Shown one piece after another: positions 1 to 8,340 of a stretch of 64,000 nt of DNA. How positions within the stretch are numbered: the stretch's first letter is position 1; every line of letters begins with the position of its first letter. The DNA is from Mesorhizobium loti (lineage in GTDB: Bacteria; Pseudomonadota; Alphaproteobacteria; Rhizobiales; Rhizobiaceae): contig NZ_LPWA01000046.1 in assembly GCF_001510895.1 (NCBI RefSeq), positions 1-64,000 of the forward strand. The letters are read 5' to 3'. The notes under the pieces were generated by a model that saw only the letters and a list, made by a program, of their open reading frames with translations, ran no database searches and was not told where the DNA came from. The translations under genes were made by a program, and so were the position numbers.

Positions 1-634
1 CATCAAGCTTTGCGTCTGCATCACCGACGGCATCCCCTCGCAGGACATGATGCAGGTCAAGCGCTACATGCGCCGCTACCGCTTCGAGGACCGCATGCGG
101 CTCGTCGGACCGAACTGCGCCGGCGTCATCACCCCCGGCCAGGCGCTGATGGGCATCATGCCGGGCAGCATCTACCTGCCGGGCCGCGTCGGCATCGTCG
201 GCCGCTCCGGCACGCTGGGCTACGAGGCCGCCTCGCAGATGAAGGCGCTCGGCATCGGTGTCTCGACCAGCGTCGGCATCGGCGGCGATCCGATCAACGG
301 CTCGTCCTTCAAGGACATCCTGAAACTGTTCGAGCAGGACGACGAGACCGACGCCGTGGTGATGATCGGCGAGATCGGCGGGCCGCAGGAAGCGGAAGCC
401 GCGATCTGGGCACGCGACAATATGCGCAAGCCCCTCATCGCCTACATCGCCGGGCTCTCGGCACCCAAGGGCCGCCGCATGGGCCATGCCGGCGCCATCA
501 TCTCGGCCTTCGGTGAATCGGCACAGGAGAAGGTCGAGATCCTTAAGGAGGCCGGCGTCGTCATCGTGCCGACCCCCGCCTCTTTCGGCGAGGTCGTGGC
601 CGATACGCTGGCGCGGACGAAGAAGGCGGCGTGA
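1..634 (+). CDS. mtkB: Malate--CoA ligase (malate thiokinase) alpha subunit, 5' truncated
   Basis: This is the C-terminal two thirds of an ATP-citrate lyase/succinyl-CoA synthetase alpha-type subunit; the frame is open from base 2 and the start lies outside the window. Visible family motifs are [22 protein letters not shown], the [12 protein letters not shown] stretch, and [11 protein letters not shown], which carries the histidine phosphorylated during catalysis. The segment [20 protein letters not shown] and the phrase [11 protein letters not shown] match, as I remember them, methylotroph and rhizobial MtkB rather than housekeeping SucD. MtkAB makes malyl-CoA from malate, CoA and ATP. The beta subunit and a malyl-CoA lyase would be expected upstream. 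SucD remains a weaker alternative because the N-terminus is missing. Confidence 0.8.
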   Translation, partial: IKLCVCITDGIPSQDMMQVKRYMRRYRFEDRMRLVGPNCAGVITPGQALMGIMPGSIYLPGRVGIVGRSGTLGYEAASQMKALGIGVSTSVGIGGDPINGSSFKDILKLFEQDDETDAVVMIGEIGGPQEAEAAIWARDNMRKPLIAYIAGLSAPKGRRMGHAGAIISAFGESAQEKVEILKEAGVVIVPTPASFGEVVADTLARTKKAA

Positions 635-675
635 GCCGCGATCAGGCAACCTACACCCAACGACAAAAGTTCGAG

Positions 676-713
676 GCGGCGGCGCGGTTCTCATGACCAG
701 CCGCCGCTTTCGT
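676..713 (+). terminator. Stem-loop terminator after mtkB
   Basis: GCGGCGG (676-682) pairs with CCGCCGC (701-707), followed by TTTCGTTTT. It lies about 40 bases past the mtkB stop and fits a Rho-independent terminator with a long loop. Confidence 0.6.
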
Positions 714-781
714 TTTGGCCGCATGAAAGCGGCAGGGCGTTCGCCCGCCCGCTTTAGCGATCAAGGAGTTTTCGGGTAATT

Positions 782-866
782 TGGTGCGGTCGAGAAGACT
801 CGAACTTCCACGGGTTGCCCCACAGCGACCTCAACGCTGCGCGTCTACCAATTCCGCCACGACCGC
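782..866 (-). tRNA. tRNA-Leu (anticodon GAG)
   Basis: The reverse strand folds into a class II tRNA. The acceptor GCGGTCG pairs with CGACCGC. The D-arm region is GGCGGAATTGGTAGACGC. The anticodon stem CAGCG/CGCTG encloses loop TTGAGGT, giving anticodon GAG. A long variable arm precedes the T-arm with GTTCGAGTC. The 3' CCA is encoded (TGG at 782-784 on the plus strand). The long variable arm is typical of tRNA-Leu. Confidence 0.95.
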
Positions 867-900
867 ACGTGGTAGGAGCCGGAACCGACCGGCCCGGGGC

Positions 901-929
901 CTGTAGCAAATCGTTTCCAGCGAAACAAG
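901..929 (-). promoter_or_regulatory. Predicted sigma-70 promoter of tRNA-Leu
   Basis: On the minus strand, CTTGTT (924-929) and CTACAG (901-906) are separated by 17 bases, about 35 bases upstream of the mature tRNA 5' end. This is close to the alphaproteobacterial CTTGAC-N17-CTATAT pattern. Confidence 0.45.
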
Positions 930-1101
930 TGCGCCGTGCGGAATATTCGTCGCTCATTTACACAACCCCTCACGAGCCGGTATCGCGCTACCGGAACTGG
1001 ACGTTTTGGCCGATTGCCGCCATATAAGCGCAAATGCATGCCGCCCAAGGCGTGACGCGGTTTTGGGATCACGGTATGCATAGTCGAGAAACGAACAATC
1101 C

Positions 1102-1845
1102 ATGACAGAACGCAGCCAGATCGCCACGTCGTTCCTGCCCCTTCCCGGTTCGGCGCCGGTCGAATGGGTGATCGAGTCCGGCTTGACCGCCTATCCGGAC
1201 GCGCTTGCCTTCATGGAGGCGCGCGCTGAGGCGATCCGCAGCGGTGCCGCCGGCGAGATGGTCTGGCTGGTCGAGCATCCGCCGCTCTACACCGCCGGCA
1301 CCAGCGCCCGCATCGAGGACCTGATCGAGCCCGACCGGTTCCCGGTGTTCGCCGCCGGGCGCGGCGGCGAATACACCTATCACGGCCCCGGCCAGCGCGT
1401 GGCCTATGTGATGCTCGACCTGAAGCGGCGGCGCGAGGACGTCCGCGCCTTCGTGGCGGCGCTCGAAGAATGGATCATCGGCACGCTTGCAGCCTTCAAC
1501 GTGCGCGGCGAGCGGCGCGAGGACCGCGTCGGCGTCTGGGTTGTGCGGCCCGATCGCCCTGCCCTACCGGACGGCTCGCCTGCCGAGGACAAGATCGCCG
1601 CGATCGGCATCAGGCTCAGGCGCTGGGTGAGTTTTCACGGCATCGCCATCAATGTCGAGCCGGAGCTTTCCCATTTTGGCGGCATCGTGCCCTGCGGCGT
1701 CTCGGACCATGGCGTGACCAGCCTCGTCGACCTCGGTCTGCCCGTCACCATGGCCGACCTCGACCTCGCGCTGAAATACGCCTTCGAGGGCGTGTTCGGG
1801 CCTGCCGCGGCCCCGGTCGCCGAACTGGCCCGCAAGGCAGGCTAA
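1102..1845 (+). CDS. lipB: Octanoyl-[ACP]:protein octanoyltransferase LipB
   Basis: LipB moves octanoyl groups from acyl carrier protein to the lipoyl domains of E2 subunits and GcvH, the first step of lipoate biosynthesis; LipA then adds sulfur. The 247-residue product has the LipB signatures: [13 protein letters not shown] near residue 60, [13 protein letters not shown] near 90, the catalytic lysine in [21 protein letters not shown], and the catalytic cysteine in [11 protein letters not shown] 1102 is the first start that keeps the whole family N-terminus. The gene is transcribed away from tRNA-Leu and converges with the M50 protease gene, leaving only 10 bases between the stops, so the two transcripts may overlap at their ends. 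Length is normal for alphaproteobacteria. Confidence 0.93.
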   Translation: MTERSQIATSFLPLPGSAPVEWVIESGLTAYPDALAFMEARAEAIRSGAAGEMVWLVEHPPLYTAGTSARIEDLIEPDRFPVFAAGRGGEYTYHGPGQRVAYVMLDLKRRREDVRAFVAALEEWIIGTLAAFNVRGERREDRVGVWVVRPDRPALPDGSPAEDKIAAIGIRLRRWVSFHGIAINVEPELSHFGGIVPCGVSDHGVTSLVDLGLPVTMADLDLALKYAFEGVFGPAAAPVAELARKAG

Positions 1846-1855
1846 CCCGCAGCAC

Positions 1856-3106
1856 CTACATCAGCTGGGCGGAGGCCCAGAGCACGCCGTATCCGTGAAT
1901 GGAAAAGATCGCGAGCAGCGCGCCGGCGATGGCCAGGCGGTCGAAGGCGTGGATCGGCTTCAGCTCGTGGCGCGGCTTCACGCCGCTTCCCACGGTGATG
2001 AGGCTGAGGATCGAGAACACCGCTCCGGCGACGAGCAGGAAGCTGGGCGGGAAACCGGCACGCCAACCGAGCGCCAGCAGGGCGGACAGCAGCAGGAAGG
2101 AGGCAAGCGCGAGAGCGAGCGGCCCCGGGCAGATCTGGCGCAGCACCTGACCGCCGTCGAATTTCCACACCGGCACCAGATTGGCGATATTGAACAGCGA
2201 GGCGCAGCCGGCAAACGTCGCCAGCAACATTGCAGCAAGGCGATGCCCTTCGCTGCCCGCAAGGCCGCTGGCAGCGATCAGCAGAGGCACCAGGAAGGCG
2301 GAGAAGCCCGCGCCCATCAGCGCCACGAAGGCGACCTCGAAACGGCTGTCATAAGGCCTGCCGCCCATGGCGATACCGCCGAGCAGCGGGATGAAGATCA
2401 TCCTCGCCCGACGATGCCCGGTCAGGCGGAACGCCGCCATGTGGCCGAGTTCGTGCAGCGCCACCACCGAGGTCAGGATGGCGGCCAGCGCCAGCCCGCC
2501 GGGATTGAGGCCGAAGAACGGCCACAGGATGAAGGCCGAAAGCACAGCGAAGCCGATCTGGCTCACCGGATGCTCGAACCAGCCGCCCTTGCGATATTTG
2601 CCGGTTCTCGCCCAGACCTGCAGCTTGGCAAGCTCGCGGCGCATGGCGAAGAAGCGGAAGATCAGGAAGGCGACGCCGCGATAGCGGTCGGTCTGGGTAA
2701 GCGTGACCCGCGTCCCGCCCTCCTCCGAAACGAGTTCGGTGGTTTCGCGATAGTTGGCCCAGAACGAGGGATCGAGCGCCGTATCCTCGACGACGCGCAT
2801 CGAAAAACGGCTGCCTTCCACCACGTCGTCGAACCGCGCCTTGCGCTCGATCGGCCGACCATCCCGCCCTTCCCAGGACAGCTTGATCAGCGCCGTCCCG
2901 TCGCCGTCCAGCGGTTCGGCGGACAGGATTTCGCCCGACCAGGCGGCGTCTCGACCGAACGGCCAAAGCGCCTGCCAGAGGCGATTGCCGTCAGCCACCA
3001 CAAGACGGCTGACGCGGACCGTGCGCAGTCCGAGCGGCGCCGTCATCAAGAGAAAGATCAGTCCGAGATTTCCGGCCACGAGGGTGACCGTGGCGATGAC
3101 CGACAC
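1856..3106 (-). CDS. Membrane M50 (site-2 protease-like) metallopeptidase with N-terminal SRPBCC-like domain
   Basis: The 416-residue protein has an N-terminal membrane segment (about 8-30). Residues 35-150 resemble a START/SRPBCC polyketide-cyclase-like fold. A polytopic membrane domain follows. The zinc site is clear: HELGH at 218-222 on a hydrophobic helix and the third ligand in KFDGG near residue 317, preceded by NLVP as in site-2 proteases. Such enzymes cut transmembrane helices inside the bilayer, often to release sigma factors or regulators; no anti-sigma partner is adjacent here. The substrate is unknown. Joining an SRPBCC-like module to an M50 core is not the usual RseP plan, which has PDZ domains. 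Convergent with lipB. Confidence 0.75.
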   Translation of the reverse strand: MSVIATVTLVAGNLGLIFLLMTAPLGLRTVRVSRLVVADGNRLWQALWPFGRDAAWSGEILSAEPLDGDGTALIKLSWEGRDGRPIERKARFDDVVEGSRFSMRVVEDTALDPSFWANYRETTELVSEEGGTRVTLTQTDRYRGVAFLIFRFFAMRRELAKLQVWARTGKYRKGGWFEHPVSQIGFAVLSAFILWPFFGLNPGGLALAAILTSVVALHELGHMAAFRLTGHRRARMIFIPLLGGIAMGGRPYDSRFEVAFVALMGAGFSAFLVPLLIAASGLAGSEGHRLAAMLLATFAGCASLFNIANLVPVWKFDGGQVLRQICPGPLALALASFLLLSALLALGWRAGFPPSFLLVAGAVFSILSLITVGSGVKPRHELKPIHAFDRLAIAGALLAIFSIHGYGVLWASAQLM

Positions 3107-3217
3107 TGCCCATGCTCCCTGTCTTCGGAAGGCAACCTAACGGCGGTGCGGCCAAGAAAAGCTTAACAACGGGGCGGACCATTCGCCCGCCCGGGGAAGC
3201 GGCGGTGAGCCGCCTGC

Positions 3218-3304
3218 TCACATGGCGCCAATCCAGATCGCCATGGAAATGAGAAAGGTGCTCATGCAAACCAGCGAGACGACATCCTGAACCAGATCGG
3301 CCAT
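3218..3304 (-). CDS. 28-residue SOS-controlled hydrophobic membrane peptide
   Basis: The short frame begins MADLVQDVV and ends MAIWIGAM. Residues 9-28 form one hydrophobic helix with a single cysteine near residue 13 and no charge after the N-terminal aspartates, so an inner-membrane peptide is likely. Support for translation is unusually good for such a short gene: AGGAG (3311-3315) sits six bases before the ATG, and a promoter with two overlapping LexA boxes lies just upstream. Caulobacter SidA, a 29-residue LexA-repressed division inhibitor in the inner membrane, has the same design; I cannot show sequence homology. Function is unassigned beyond probable SOS induction and membrane location. 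Confidence 0.65.
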   Translation of the reverse strand: MADLVQDVVSLVCMSTFLISMAIWIGAM

Positions 3305-3326
3305 AACTCTCTCCTGTTTTTGTAAT

Positions 3327-3361
3327 GTTCGTAATTTGTTCTAATTTTGTTCGAATGTCAA
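3327..3361 (-). promoter_or_regulatory. SOS promoter with two overlapping LexA boxes
   Basis: On the plus strand GTTC occurs at 3327-3330, 3338-3341 and 3349-3352, each separated by exactly seven bases: GTTC-N7-GTTC-N7-GTTC. That makes two overlapping copies of the alphaproteobacterial LexA direct-repeat box. On the minus strand a perfect TTGACA (-35, plus-strand 3356-3361) lies immediately upstream. The boxes cover the spacer and the AT-rich -10 region, so bound LexA would block RNA polymerase. The ATG is about 20 bases past the expected transcription start. Confidence 0.8.
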
Positions 3362-3507
3362 CGATCAGGGAGCGGCGCCCCGGGCGGTCCGTTTGGGCAA
3401 GGTTAAGGAAAGGTTGACGGACGAGATGCACGACCGAACTTTAAATGACGGGCTCTCTGCCGCAAGGCAATTGCTTCAGGTCTTGAATTCCTTGCGGGCG
3501 TTGAGCC

Positions 3508-3688
3508 GTCCCTCACCTGCCTGCCGGCATCCTCTCCCCGTATAGTGACGGGGAGAGGGGCGCTCATTGCCGGTTTCGCCAACTGTCAGCGTTGCAAGAA
3601 TGGGTGCCGATGCCGCGGCCAGCCCTTTCTCCCCGTCACTATACGGGGAGAAATGCCCGGCAGGGCAAAGAGGGGCAGCGCTGACATT
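3508..3688. repeat. Dispersed palindromic element with two nested hairpins
   Basis: The 22-bp hairpin at 3534-3555 (CTCCCCG, TATAGTGA, CGGGGAG) is the exact reverse complement of the block at 3629-3650. Outer arms CCTGCCGGCA and TGCCCGGCAGG extend the symmetry. It lies in the 470-base space between lolD and the SOS peptide gene. This looks like a small non-autonomous intergenic repeat; no coding capacity is evident. The rest of 3362-3507 shows nothing I recognise. Confidence 0.7.
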
Positions 3689-3777
3689 GAAGATCTGAAG
3701 CGATCACCTGAAAGGCGTCCGCCGAGATTGCATCGGCGGAGACCCACAGGCCGGCCTCATCCGAATATCGACATGCC

Positions 3778-4458
3778 CTAAAGGGGCACGACCTTGCCCT
3801 CGGCCAGCGTCACCCGCCGGTCCATGCGCGAGGCCAGCTCGTGATTGTGGGTGGCGATCAGCGCCGCCAGTCCCGATTGCCTGACCAACGCCTCCAACGC
3901 GTCGAACACATAGGACGCGGTCGCCGGATCGAGATTGCCGGTCGGCTCGTCGGCGAGAAGCACCAGCGGCGCGTTGGCGACGGCGCGCGCGATTGCCACG
4001 CGCTGCTGCTCGCCGCCCGAAAGCTCGGCTGGCCGGTGCTGCGCGCGCTTGCCGATCTGCATGTAATCAAGAAGCTGCGCCGCTCGTTCGGACGCTTCCT
4101 GGCGGCCAAGACCTTTGATCAGTTGCGGCATCATGATGTTCTCTAGCGCCGAGAACTCAGGCAGCAGGTGATGGAACTGATAGACGAAGCCGACATCGTT
4201 GCGGCGGATCGCGGTGCGTTCCTCGTCGGAGAGCCGGCCGCAGGCGCGGCCGTTAAGGACCACGTCGCCGGCGTCCGGCCGCTCCAGCAGTCCCGCCGTG
4301 TGCAGCAAGGTCGACTTGCCGGTGCCAGATGGCGCCACCAGCGCCACCATCTCGCCGCGCCGGAGCGAAAAGTCGGCGCCGTTCAGGATGGTGAGCTTGC
4401 GCGGCCCCTGGACATAGTGCCGCTCGACGCCCTTCAGCTCGATAATGGCTTCGGCCAT
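3778..4458 (-). CDS. lolD: Lipoprotein-releasing ABC transporter ATPase LolD
   Basis: This cytoplasmic ATPase powers release of outer-membrane lipoproteins from the inner membrane to the periplasmic carrier LolA. The roughly 226-residue product has Walker A (APSGTGKST), the Q-loop region [10 protein letters not shown], the ABC signature [14 protein letters not shown], Walker [13 protein letters not shown], and the switch histidine in IATHNH. The [10 protein letters not shown] segment is characteristic of LolD within the MacB/LolD family. The ATG overlaps the lolC stop as TGATG, indicating translational coupling; a GTG one codon upstream is possible. It forms an operon with lolC and proS. Confidence 0.92.
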   Translation of the reverse strand: MAEAIIELKGVERHYVQGPRKLTILNGADFSLRRGEMVALVAPSGTGKSTLLHTAGLLERPDAGDVVLNGRACGRLSDEERTAIRRNDVGFVYQFHHLLPEFSALENIMMPQLIKGLGRQEASERAAQLLDYMQIGKRAQHRPAELSGGEQQRVAIARAVANAPLVLLADEPTGNLDPATASYVFDALEALVRQSGLAALIATHNHELASRMDRRVTLAEGKVVPL

Positions 4459-5741
4459 CACTCGTACCTCAAGGCTTCGACCGGATCGAGCCGTGCCGCC
4501 CGCCAGGCCGGAAAGACCGTGGCCAGGAAGGACAGGGCCAGCGCCATGATGACGACATAGGTGGTCTCGCGCGGGTCCATTTTCGCCGGCAGCTGGCTGA
4601 GGAAGTAGAGTTCGGGATTGAACAGGATCCTACCGGTCATCCAGGAGAAGAACTGGCGGATCGATTCGATGTTGAGGCAGATGACGACGCCGAGCAGCAC
4701 GCCGGCGATGGTACCGGTGACGCCGATCGCGGCCCCGGTCATCAGGAAGATGCGCAGGATCGCGCCGCGCGAGGCCCCCATCGTGCGCAGGATGGCGATG
4801 TCGTGGCCCTTGTCCTTCACCAGCATGATGAGGCCGGAAATGATGTTGAGCGCCGCCACCAGCACGATCAGCGTCAGGATCATGAACATGACGTTGCGCT
4901 CGACCTGCAGGGCCGAGAAGAACGTCTCGTTGCGCTGGCGCCAGTCGACCAGGTCGATCGGCCGCTGCGCCGCCTGCTCGACAAGCGGTTTCAGCGCATC
5001 GACATTGTCGGGATTGTCGACATAGATCTCGATGGTCTGCGCCCGCCCGTCCATGTTGAAATAGAGCTGCGCTTCGGAAAACGGCATGTAGACGATCGAG
5101 CTGTCATACTCCGACATGCCGACCTCGAAGATCGCCGTCACCTTGTAGCCCTTCATGCGCGGCGTCGTGCCTAGCGGCGTGACGTCGCCTTCGGGCGAGA
5201 TCAGCGTGATGGTGTCGCCCAGCACGAGGCCGAGATTCTCGGCCATGCGCTTGCCGATTGCCACGCCCTCGCCGGTATCGAAGCCGTCGAGCGTGCCTTG
5301 CTTGATGTTGCTGGAGACGATGGAGATCTTATTGAGATCCTCGCCGCGGATACCGCGCACCAGCGCGCCGGCGCCGCCGCCGACATTGCCTTGCGCCAGC
5401 ACCTGCCCGTCGATCAGCGGGATGGCGTATTTGACGCCGGCAACGCCGTTGATGCGGCTCGCCACCTGGGCGTAGTCCTCCAGCGGCGAATCCAGCGGCT
5501 GCGCGATGAGATGGCCGTTGACGCCGAGGATGCGGGTGAGCAGCTCGGCGCGAAAACCGTTCATCACCGCCATGACGACGATCAGTGTCGCAACACCCAG
5601 CATGATGCCGAGGAAGGAGATCGAAGCGATGACCGAGATCACTGTCTCCTTGCGGCGCGAACGCAGGTAGCGCCACGCCACCATGCGCTCGAAGCCTGAA
5701 AAGGCGCCCGCTGGTGATCTGGCCGCTGCCGCCTCGCTCAT
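4458..5741 (-). CDS. lolC: Lipoprotein-releasing ABC transporter permease LolC/LolE
   Basis: The 427-residue membrane subunit of the Lol exporter has a cytoplasmic N-terminus ([16 protein letters not shown]), a first membrane helix near 33-60, a large periplasmic domain of about 220 residues, and three C-terminal helices with the conserved cytoplasmic loop [16 protein letters not shown] that contacts LolD. It ends [18 protein letters not shown], the typical C-terminus of the family. Only one permease gene is present, as in many alphaproteobacteria where a single LolC/E-type subunit acts as a homodimer. The stop overlaps the lolD start, and its ATG overlaps the proS stop. Confidence 0.9.
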   Translation of the reverse strand: MSEAAAARSPAGAFSGFERMVAWRYLRSRRKETVISVIASISFLGIMLGVATLIVVMAVMNGFRAELLTRILGVNGHLIAQPLDSPLEDYAQVASRINGVAGVKYAIPLIDGQVLAQGNVGGGAGALVRGIRGEDLNKISIVSSNIKQGTLDGFDTGEGVAIGKRMAENLGLVLGDTITLISPEGDVTPLGTTPRMKGYKVTAIFEVGMSEYDSSIVYMPFSEAQLYFNMDGRAQTIEIYVDNPDNVDALKPLVEQAAQRPIDLVDWRQRNETFFSALQVERNVMFMILTLIVLVAALNIISGLIMLVKDKGHDIAILRTMGASRGAILRIFLMTGAAIGVTGTIAGVLLGVVICLNIESIRQFFSWMTGRILFNPELYFLSQLPAKMDPRETTYVVIMALALSFLATVFPAWRAARLDPVEALRYE

Positions 5742-7066
5742 CAGGCGATACCCAGGCGCTTCTTGGCTTCCGCGATCGGCAGCGTCTCGCGCTCGCCGCT
5801 CTTGCGGTTCTTGATCTCGACCTCGCCGGCGGCAACGCCGCGCGGCCCGACGATCACCTGCCAGGGCAGGCCGATCAGGTCCGCGGTGGCGAACTTGCCG
5901 CCCGGCCGCTGGTCGGTGTCGTCATAGAGCACGTCCTTGCCGGCCGAAGTCAGCGCCGTGTAGAGCTCGTCGCAGACGCGGTCGCATTCGGCGTCGCCCA
6001 CTTTCATGTTGATCAGGCCGATATCGAACGGCGCCACCGCCTCCGGCCAGATAATGCCGTTCTCGTCGTGGCTCGCCTCGATGATCGCCGCGACCAGCCG
6101 CGACGGGCCGATGCCATAGGAGCCGCCCGAAGCGAAATGGTCCTTGCCGTCGGGCCCGGTGACCTTGGCGCCCATCGGCTTCGAATACTTCTCGCCGAAA
6201 TGGAAGATATGGCCGACCTCGATGCCGCGCGCGGAAAGCCTGTCGCCCTCGGCGACGTTCGCCCAAGCCGCTTCGTCATGCATCTCGTCGGTGGCGGCGT
6301 AAGGCGTCGTCCATTTCTTCACGATGCCGCCGATCTCGGCATCGTTGGAGAAGTTCGTGTCCGCGCCAGGCACGTCAAGCGCGAGATAGGCGCGATCGCA
6401 AAACACCTGGCTCTCGCCGGTCTCGGCCAGGATGATGAACTCGTGGCTGAGGTCGCCGCCGATCGGGCCGGTGTCGGCGCGCATCGGAATGGCCTGCAGG
6501 CCCATGCGCGTGAACGTCCTGAGATAGGAGACGAACATGCGGTTGTAGGCGGCCCTCGCGCCCTCGAAATCGAGATCGAAGGAGTAAGCGTCCTTCATCA
6601 GGAATTCGCGGCTGCGCATGACCCCGAACCGCGGACGCACTTCGTCGCGGAACTTCCACTGGATATGGTAGAGATTGAGCGGCAGGTCCTTGTAGGACTT
6701 GACGTAAGCGCGGAATATCTCGGTGACCATTTCCTCGTTGGTCGGACCGTAAAGCATGTCGCGGTCCTGCCGGTCCTTGATGCGCAGCATCTCCTTGCCG
6801 TAGTCGTTGTAACGGCCGCTCTCGCGCCACAGATCGGCCGACTGGATTGTCGGCATCAGGATTTCCAGCGCGCCCGCCCGGTTCTGCTCCTCTCGGATGA
6901 TCTGGCAGACCTTGTCCAGCACGCGCTTGCCGAGCGGCAGCCAGGAGAAGCTGCCCTGCCCCTGCTGGCGGATCATGCCGGCGCGCAGCATCAGCCGGTG
7001 CGAGACGATTTCGGCCTCGCGAGGGTTTTCTTTGAGAATGGGCAGGAAGTAGCGCGACAAACGCAT
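5741..7066 (-). CDS. proS: Prolyl-tRNA synthetase (short alphaproteobacterial form)
   Basis: ProS charges tRNA-Pro. The class II motifs are visible: motif 2 region [21 protein letters not shown] and motif 3 [18 protein letters not shown], followed by the anticodon-binding domain. The product is 441 residues and lacks the editing insertion domain found in E. coli ProRS (about 570 residues), the expected short form in Rhizobiales. The ATG at 7066 gives the usual [15 protein letters not shown] start; frames further upstream are open but implausible. It is first in the proS-lolC-lolD operon, with a single-base overlap to lolC. Confidence 0.95.
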   Translation of the reverse strand: MRLSRYFLPILKENPREAEIVSHRLMLRAGMIRQQGQGSFSWLPLGKRVLDKVCQIIREEQNRAGALEILMPTIQSADLWRESGRYNDYGKEMLRIKDRQDRDMLYGPTNEEMVTEIFRAYVKSYKDLPLNLYHIQWKFRDEVRPRFGVMRSREFLMKDAYSFDLDFEGARAAYNRMFVSYLRTFTRMGLQAIPMRADTGPIGGDLSHEFIILAETGESQVFCDRAYLALDVPGADTNFSNDAEIGGIVKKWTTPYAATDEMHDEAAWANVAEGDRLSARGIEVGHIFHFGEKYSKPMGAKVTGPDGKDHFASGGSYGIGPSRLVAAIIEASHDENGIIWPEAVAPFDIGLINMKVGDAECDRVCDELYTALTSAGKDVLYDDTDQRPGGKFATADLIGLPWQVIVGPRGVAAGEVEIKNRKSGERETLPIAEAKKRLGIA

Positions 7067-7319
7067 GGAACGGTCCGTAAGTGAGGATAGCGGCGCCGGA
7101 ATCGGCGCAACCGAGGCTGCTTGCCCCGGCTTCATAGCCATTTCATGACGGAATGGAAACCCGAGCACTCCAAAGTGTTGAGGCCTTCTGCACATGATCA
7201 AAAACGCGCGTTTGGCCGCCAAAATGCCTCTTCCGGCTTTTTGATCGATTCACAAGCAAGCCTTGCCGCACTATTGTGCAGTGCAGCACGATATTGCCCC
7301 TTTGAAGGCAAAATTCTTC

Positions 7320-7347
7320 GTGACATTTTCATCTGCGTTGGTCTAGT
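7320..7347 (+). promoter_or_regulatory. Possible promoter of the intergenic RNA
   Basis: GTGACA (7320-7325) and TCTAGT (7342-7347) are 16 bases apart, giving an expected start near 7354. It is a modest match, supported mainly by the strong terminator downstream. Confidence 0.3.
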
Positions 7348-7353
7348 GTGCGC

Positions 7354-7503
7354 CGATAACCGAGAGGGCGGAGAAAAATCTGCTCTCCTACGCGGTCAAA
7401 GTCTTGGGAGGATGCGATCTAGGCGCGGTAACTCGCTGCCGCCGGACACCGGAAACGGATCGGACGCGTTTAAATTGCAAGGCCTCGTGCCTTGCATTTT
7501 TTT
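7354..7503 (+). ncRNA. Candidate trans-acting small RNA with Rho-independent terminator
   Basis: In the 580-base space between proS and the DUF1467 gene, the plus strand ends with a textbook terminator: TGCAAGGC (7476-7483), a five-base loop, GCCTTGCA (7489-7496), then seven T. No open reading frame with a convincing ribosome site precedes it. The upstream 120 bases can form further hairpins (GAGAG near 7361 with CTCTC near 7383; GCGGTAACTCGCTGCCGC region near 7425) and include a CTCCTA stretch that could pair with Shine-Dalgarno sequences. Rhizobia carry growth-phase sRNAs with such features, for example EcpR1, but identity is not established. Confidence 0.45.
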
Positions 7504-7560
7504 GTGCAATCATCTGCTTAGCCCGACAAGCTACCAAACGGCATTACGTTGCGTCAGCCC

Positions 7561-7590
7561 TTGAAATCGGAAGCCGGCTTCCGATTTCAA
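7561..7590. repeat. Perfect 30-bp palindrome
   Basis: TTGAAATCGGAAGCC (7561-7575) is followed directly by its exact reverse complement GGCTTCCGATTTCAA (7576-7590). There is no loop and no T-run. It may be a bidirectional RNA processing or stop signal for the flanking transcripts, a protein-binding site, or a piece of a dispersed element. Confidence 0.7.
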
Positions 7591-7648
7591 CTAAAGCGCG
7601 TGTTCTCAGTTCAATACTTGCGGAAACTGTGTACGACTTTAGTGGCTG

Positions 7649-7924
7649 TCACTTATGACTAAAGTCCGGGATGATGTGTGGGATCTCATCGAAGCCGAAG
7701 CCCAGTCCCCTCGTCAGGCCGTAGAAAATGCCCATGACGATCGCGGTGACGATCGTCGTGCGGATCACCGCACGCAGCATATGCGGCCCGCGCGGCGCGC
7801 TCGAAACGGTGCCGAGCGTCACGTCCTTGTCCTCGTCCTGCGTGCGCAGGCTGAACGGCAGCACGGCAAACAACACCAGCCACCAGGTGACGAAGAACAG
7901 CGCTACAAACGAAACCCAGTTCAT
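7649..7924 (-). CDS. DUF1467 family small membrane protein
   Basis: The 91-residue protein has two hydrophobic helices (about 5-25 and 54-75) joined by a loop of about 28 residues. The N-terminal WVSFVALFFVTWWLVLFAVLP and the basic PF-region at 24-28 are typical of DUF1467 proteins of Rhizobiales, which have no assigned function. Its ATG overlaps the stop of the epimerase gene upstream as ATGA, so the two are translationally coupled. In this window it ends the long nuo-birA-rnj-epimerase series on the minus strand. Confidence 0.8.
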   Translation of the reverse strand: MNWVSFVALFFVTWWLVLFAVLPFSLRTQDEDKDVTLGTVSSAPRGPHMLRAVIRTTIVTAIVMGIFYGLTRGLGFGFDEIPHIIPDFSHK

Positions 7925-8325
7925 GCCTGCTCCAGTTCGACCAGCGTGCCGAAGAAATCCTTGGGATGCAGGAACAGCACCGGCTTCCCGTGCGCGCCGA
8001 TTTTCGGATTGCCGTCGCCAAGCACGCGCGCGCCGCTCGCCTTGAGATGGTCGCGCGCGGCGAGGATATCGTCGACCTCGTAGCAGACGTGATGCATGCC
8101 GCCGGAAGGGTTCTTCTCCAGGAAGGCAGCAATCGGCGAAGCATCGCCCAGCGGCTCCAGCAGCTCGATCTTGGTGTTGCCGACATCGACGAACACCACC
8201 GTCACGCCATGTTCCGGCAGCGCCTGCGGCTCGCTCAGCTTCGCGCCGAGCGTATCGCGATACGCGGCTGTCGCCGCGGCCAGATCCGGCACGGCAAGCG
8301 CGACATGGTTCAGGCGTCCGAGCAT
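7921..8325 (-). CDS. mce: Methylmalonyl-CoA epimerase (VOC/glyoxalase fold)
   Basis: The 134-residue product has two beta-alpha-beta-beta-beta modules. Metal-ligand positions match the epimerase family: LNHVALAV (His), VDVGNTKIELLEPLG (Glu), GGMHHVCYEVDDI (His) and GTLVELEQA (Glu). The enzyme interconverts (S)- and (R)-methylmalonyl-CoA so that B12-dependent methylmalonyl-CoA mutase can make succinyl-CoA in propionate breakdown. The ATG at 8325 is chosen because GAGGAAAC lies a few bases upstream; the frame stays open upstream only through a repeat. Coupled to the DUF1467 gene by a 4-base overlap. Another VOC enzyme is the alternative. Confidence 0.82.
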   Translation of the reverse strand: MLGRLNHVALAVPDLAAATAAYRDTLGAKLSEPQALPEHGVTVVFVDVGNTKIELLEPLGDASPIAAFLEKNPSGGMHHVCYEVDDILAARDHLKASGARVLGDGNPKIGAHGKPVLFLHPKDFFGTLVELEQA

Positions 8326-8340
8326 TGGCAGTTTCCTCAG

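Noticed and set aside
1..634. Succinyl-CoA synthetase alpha subunit (sucD)
   Set aside because: The shared fold is clear, but the [12 protein letters not shown] and GPQEAEA details fit MtkB better; kept as the weaker alternative.
7354..7503. 6S RNA
   Set aside because: I do not see the long, nearly symmetric rod with a central bubble expected of 6S RNA.
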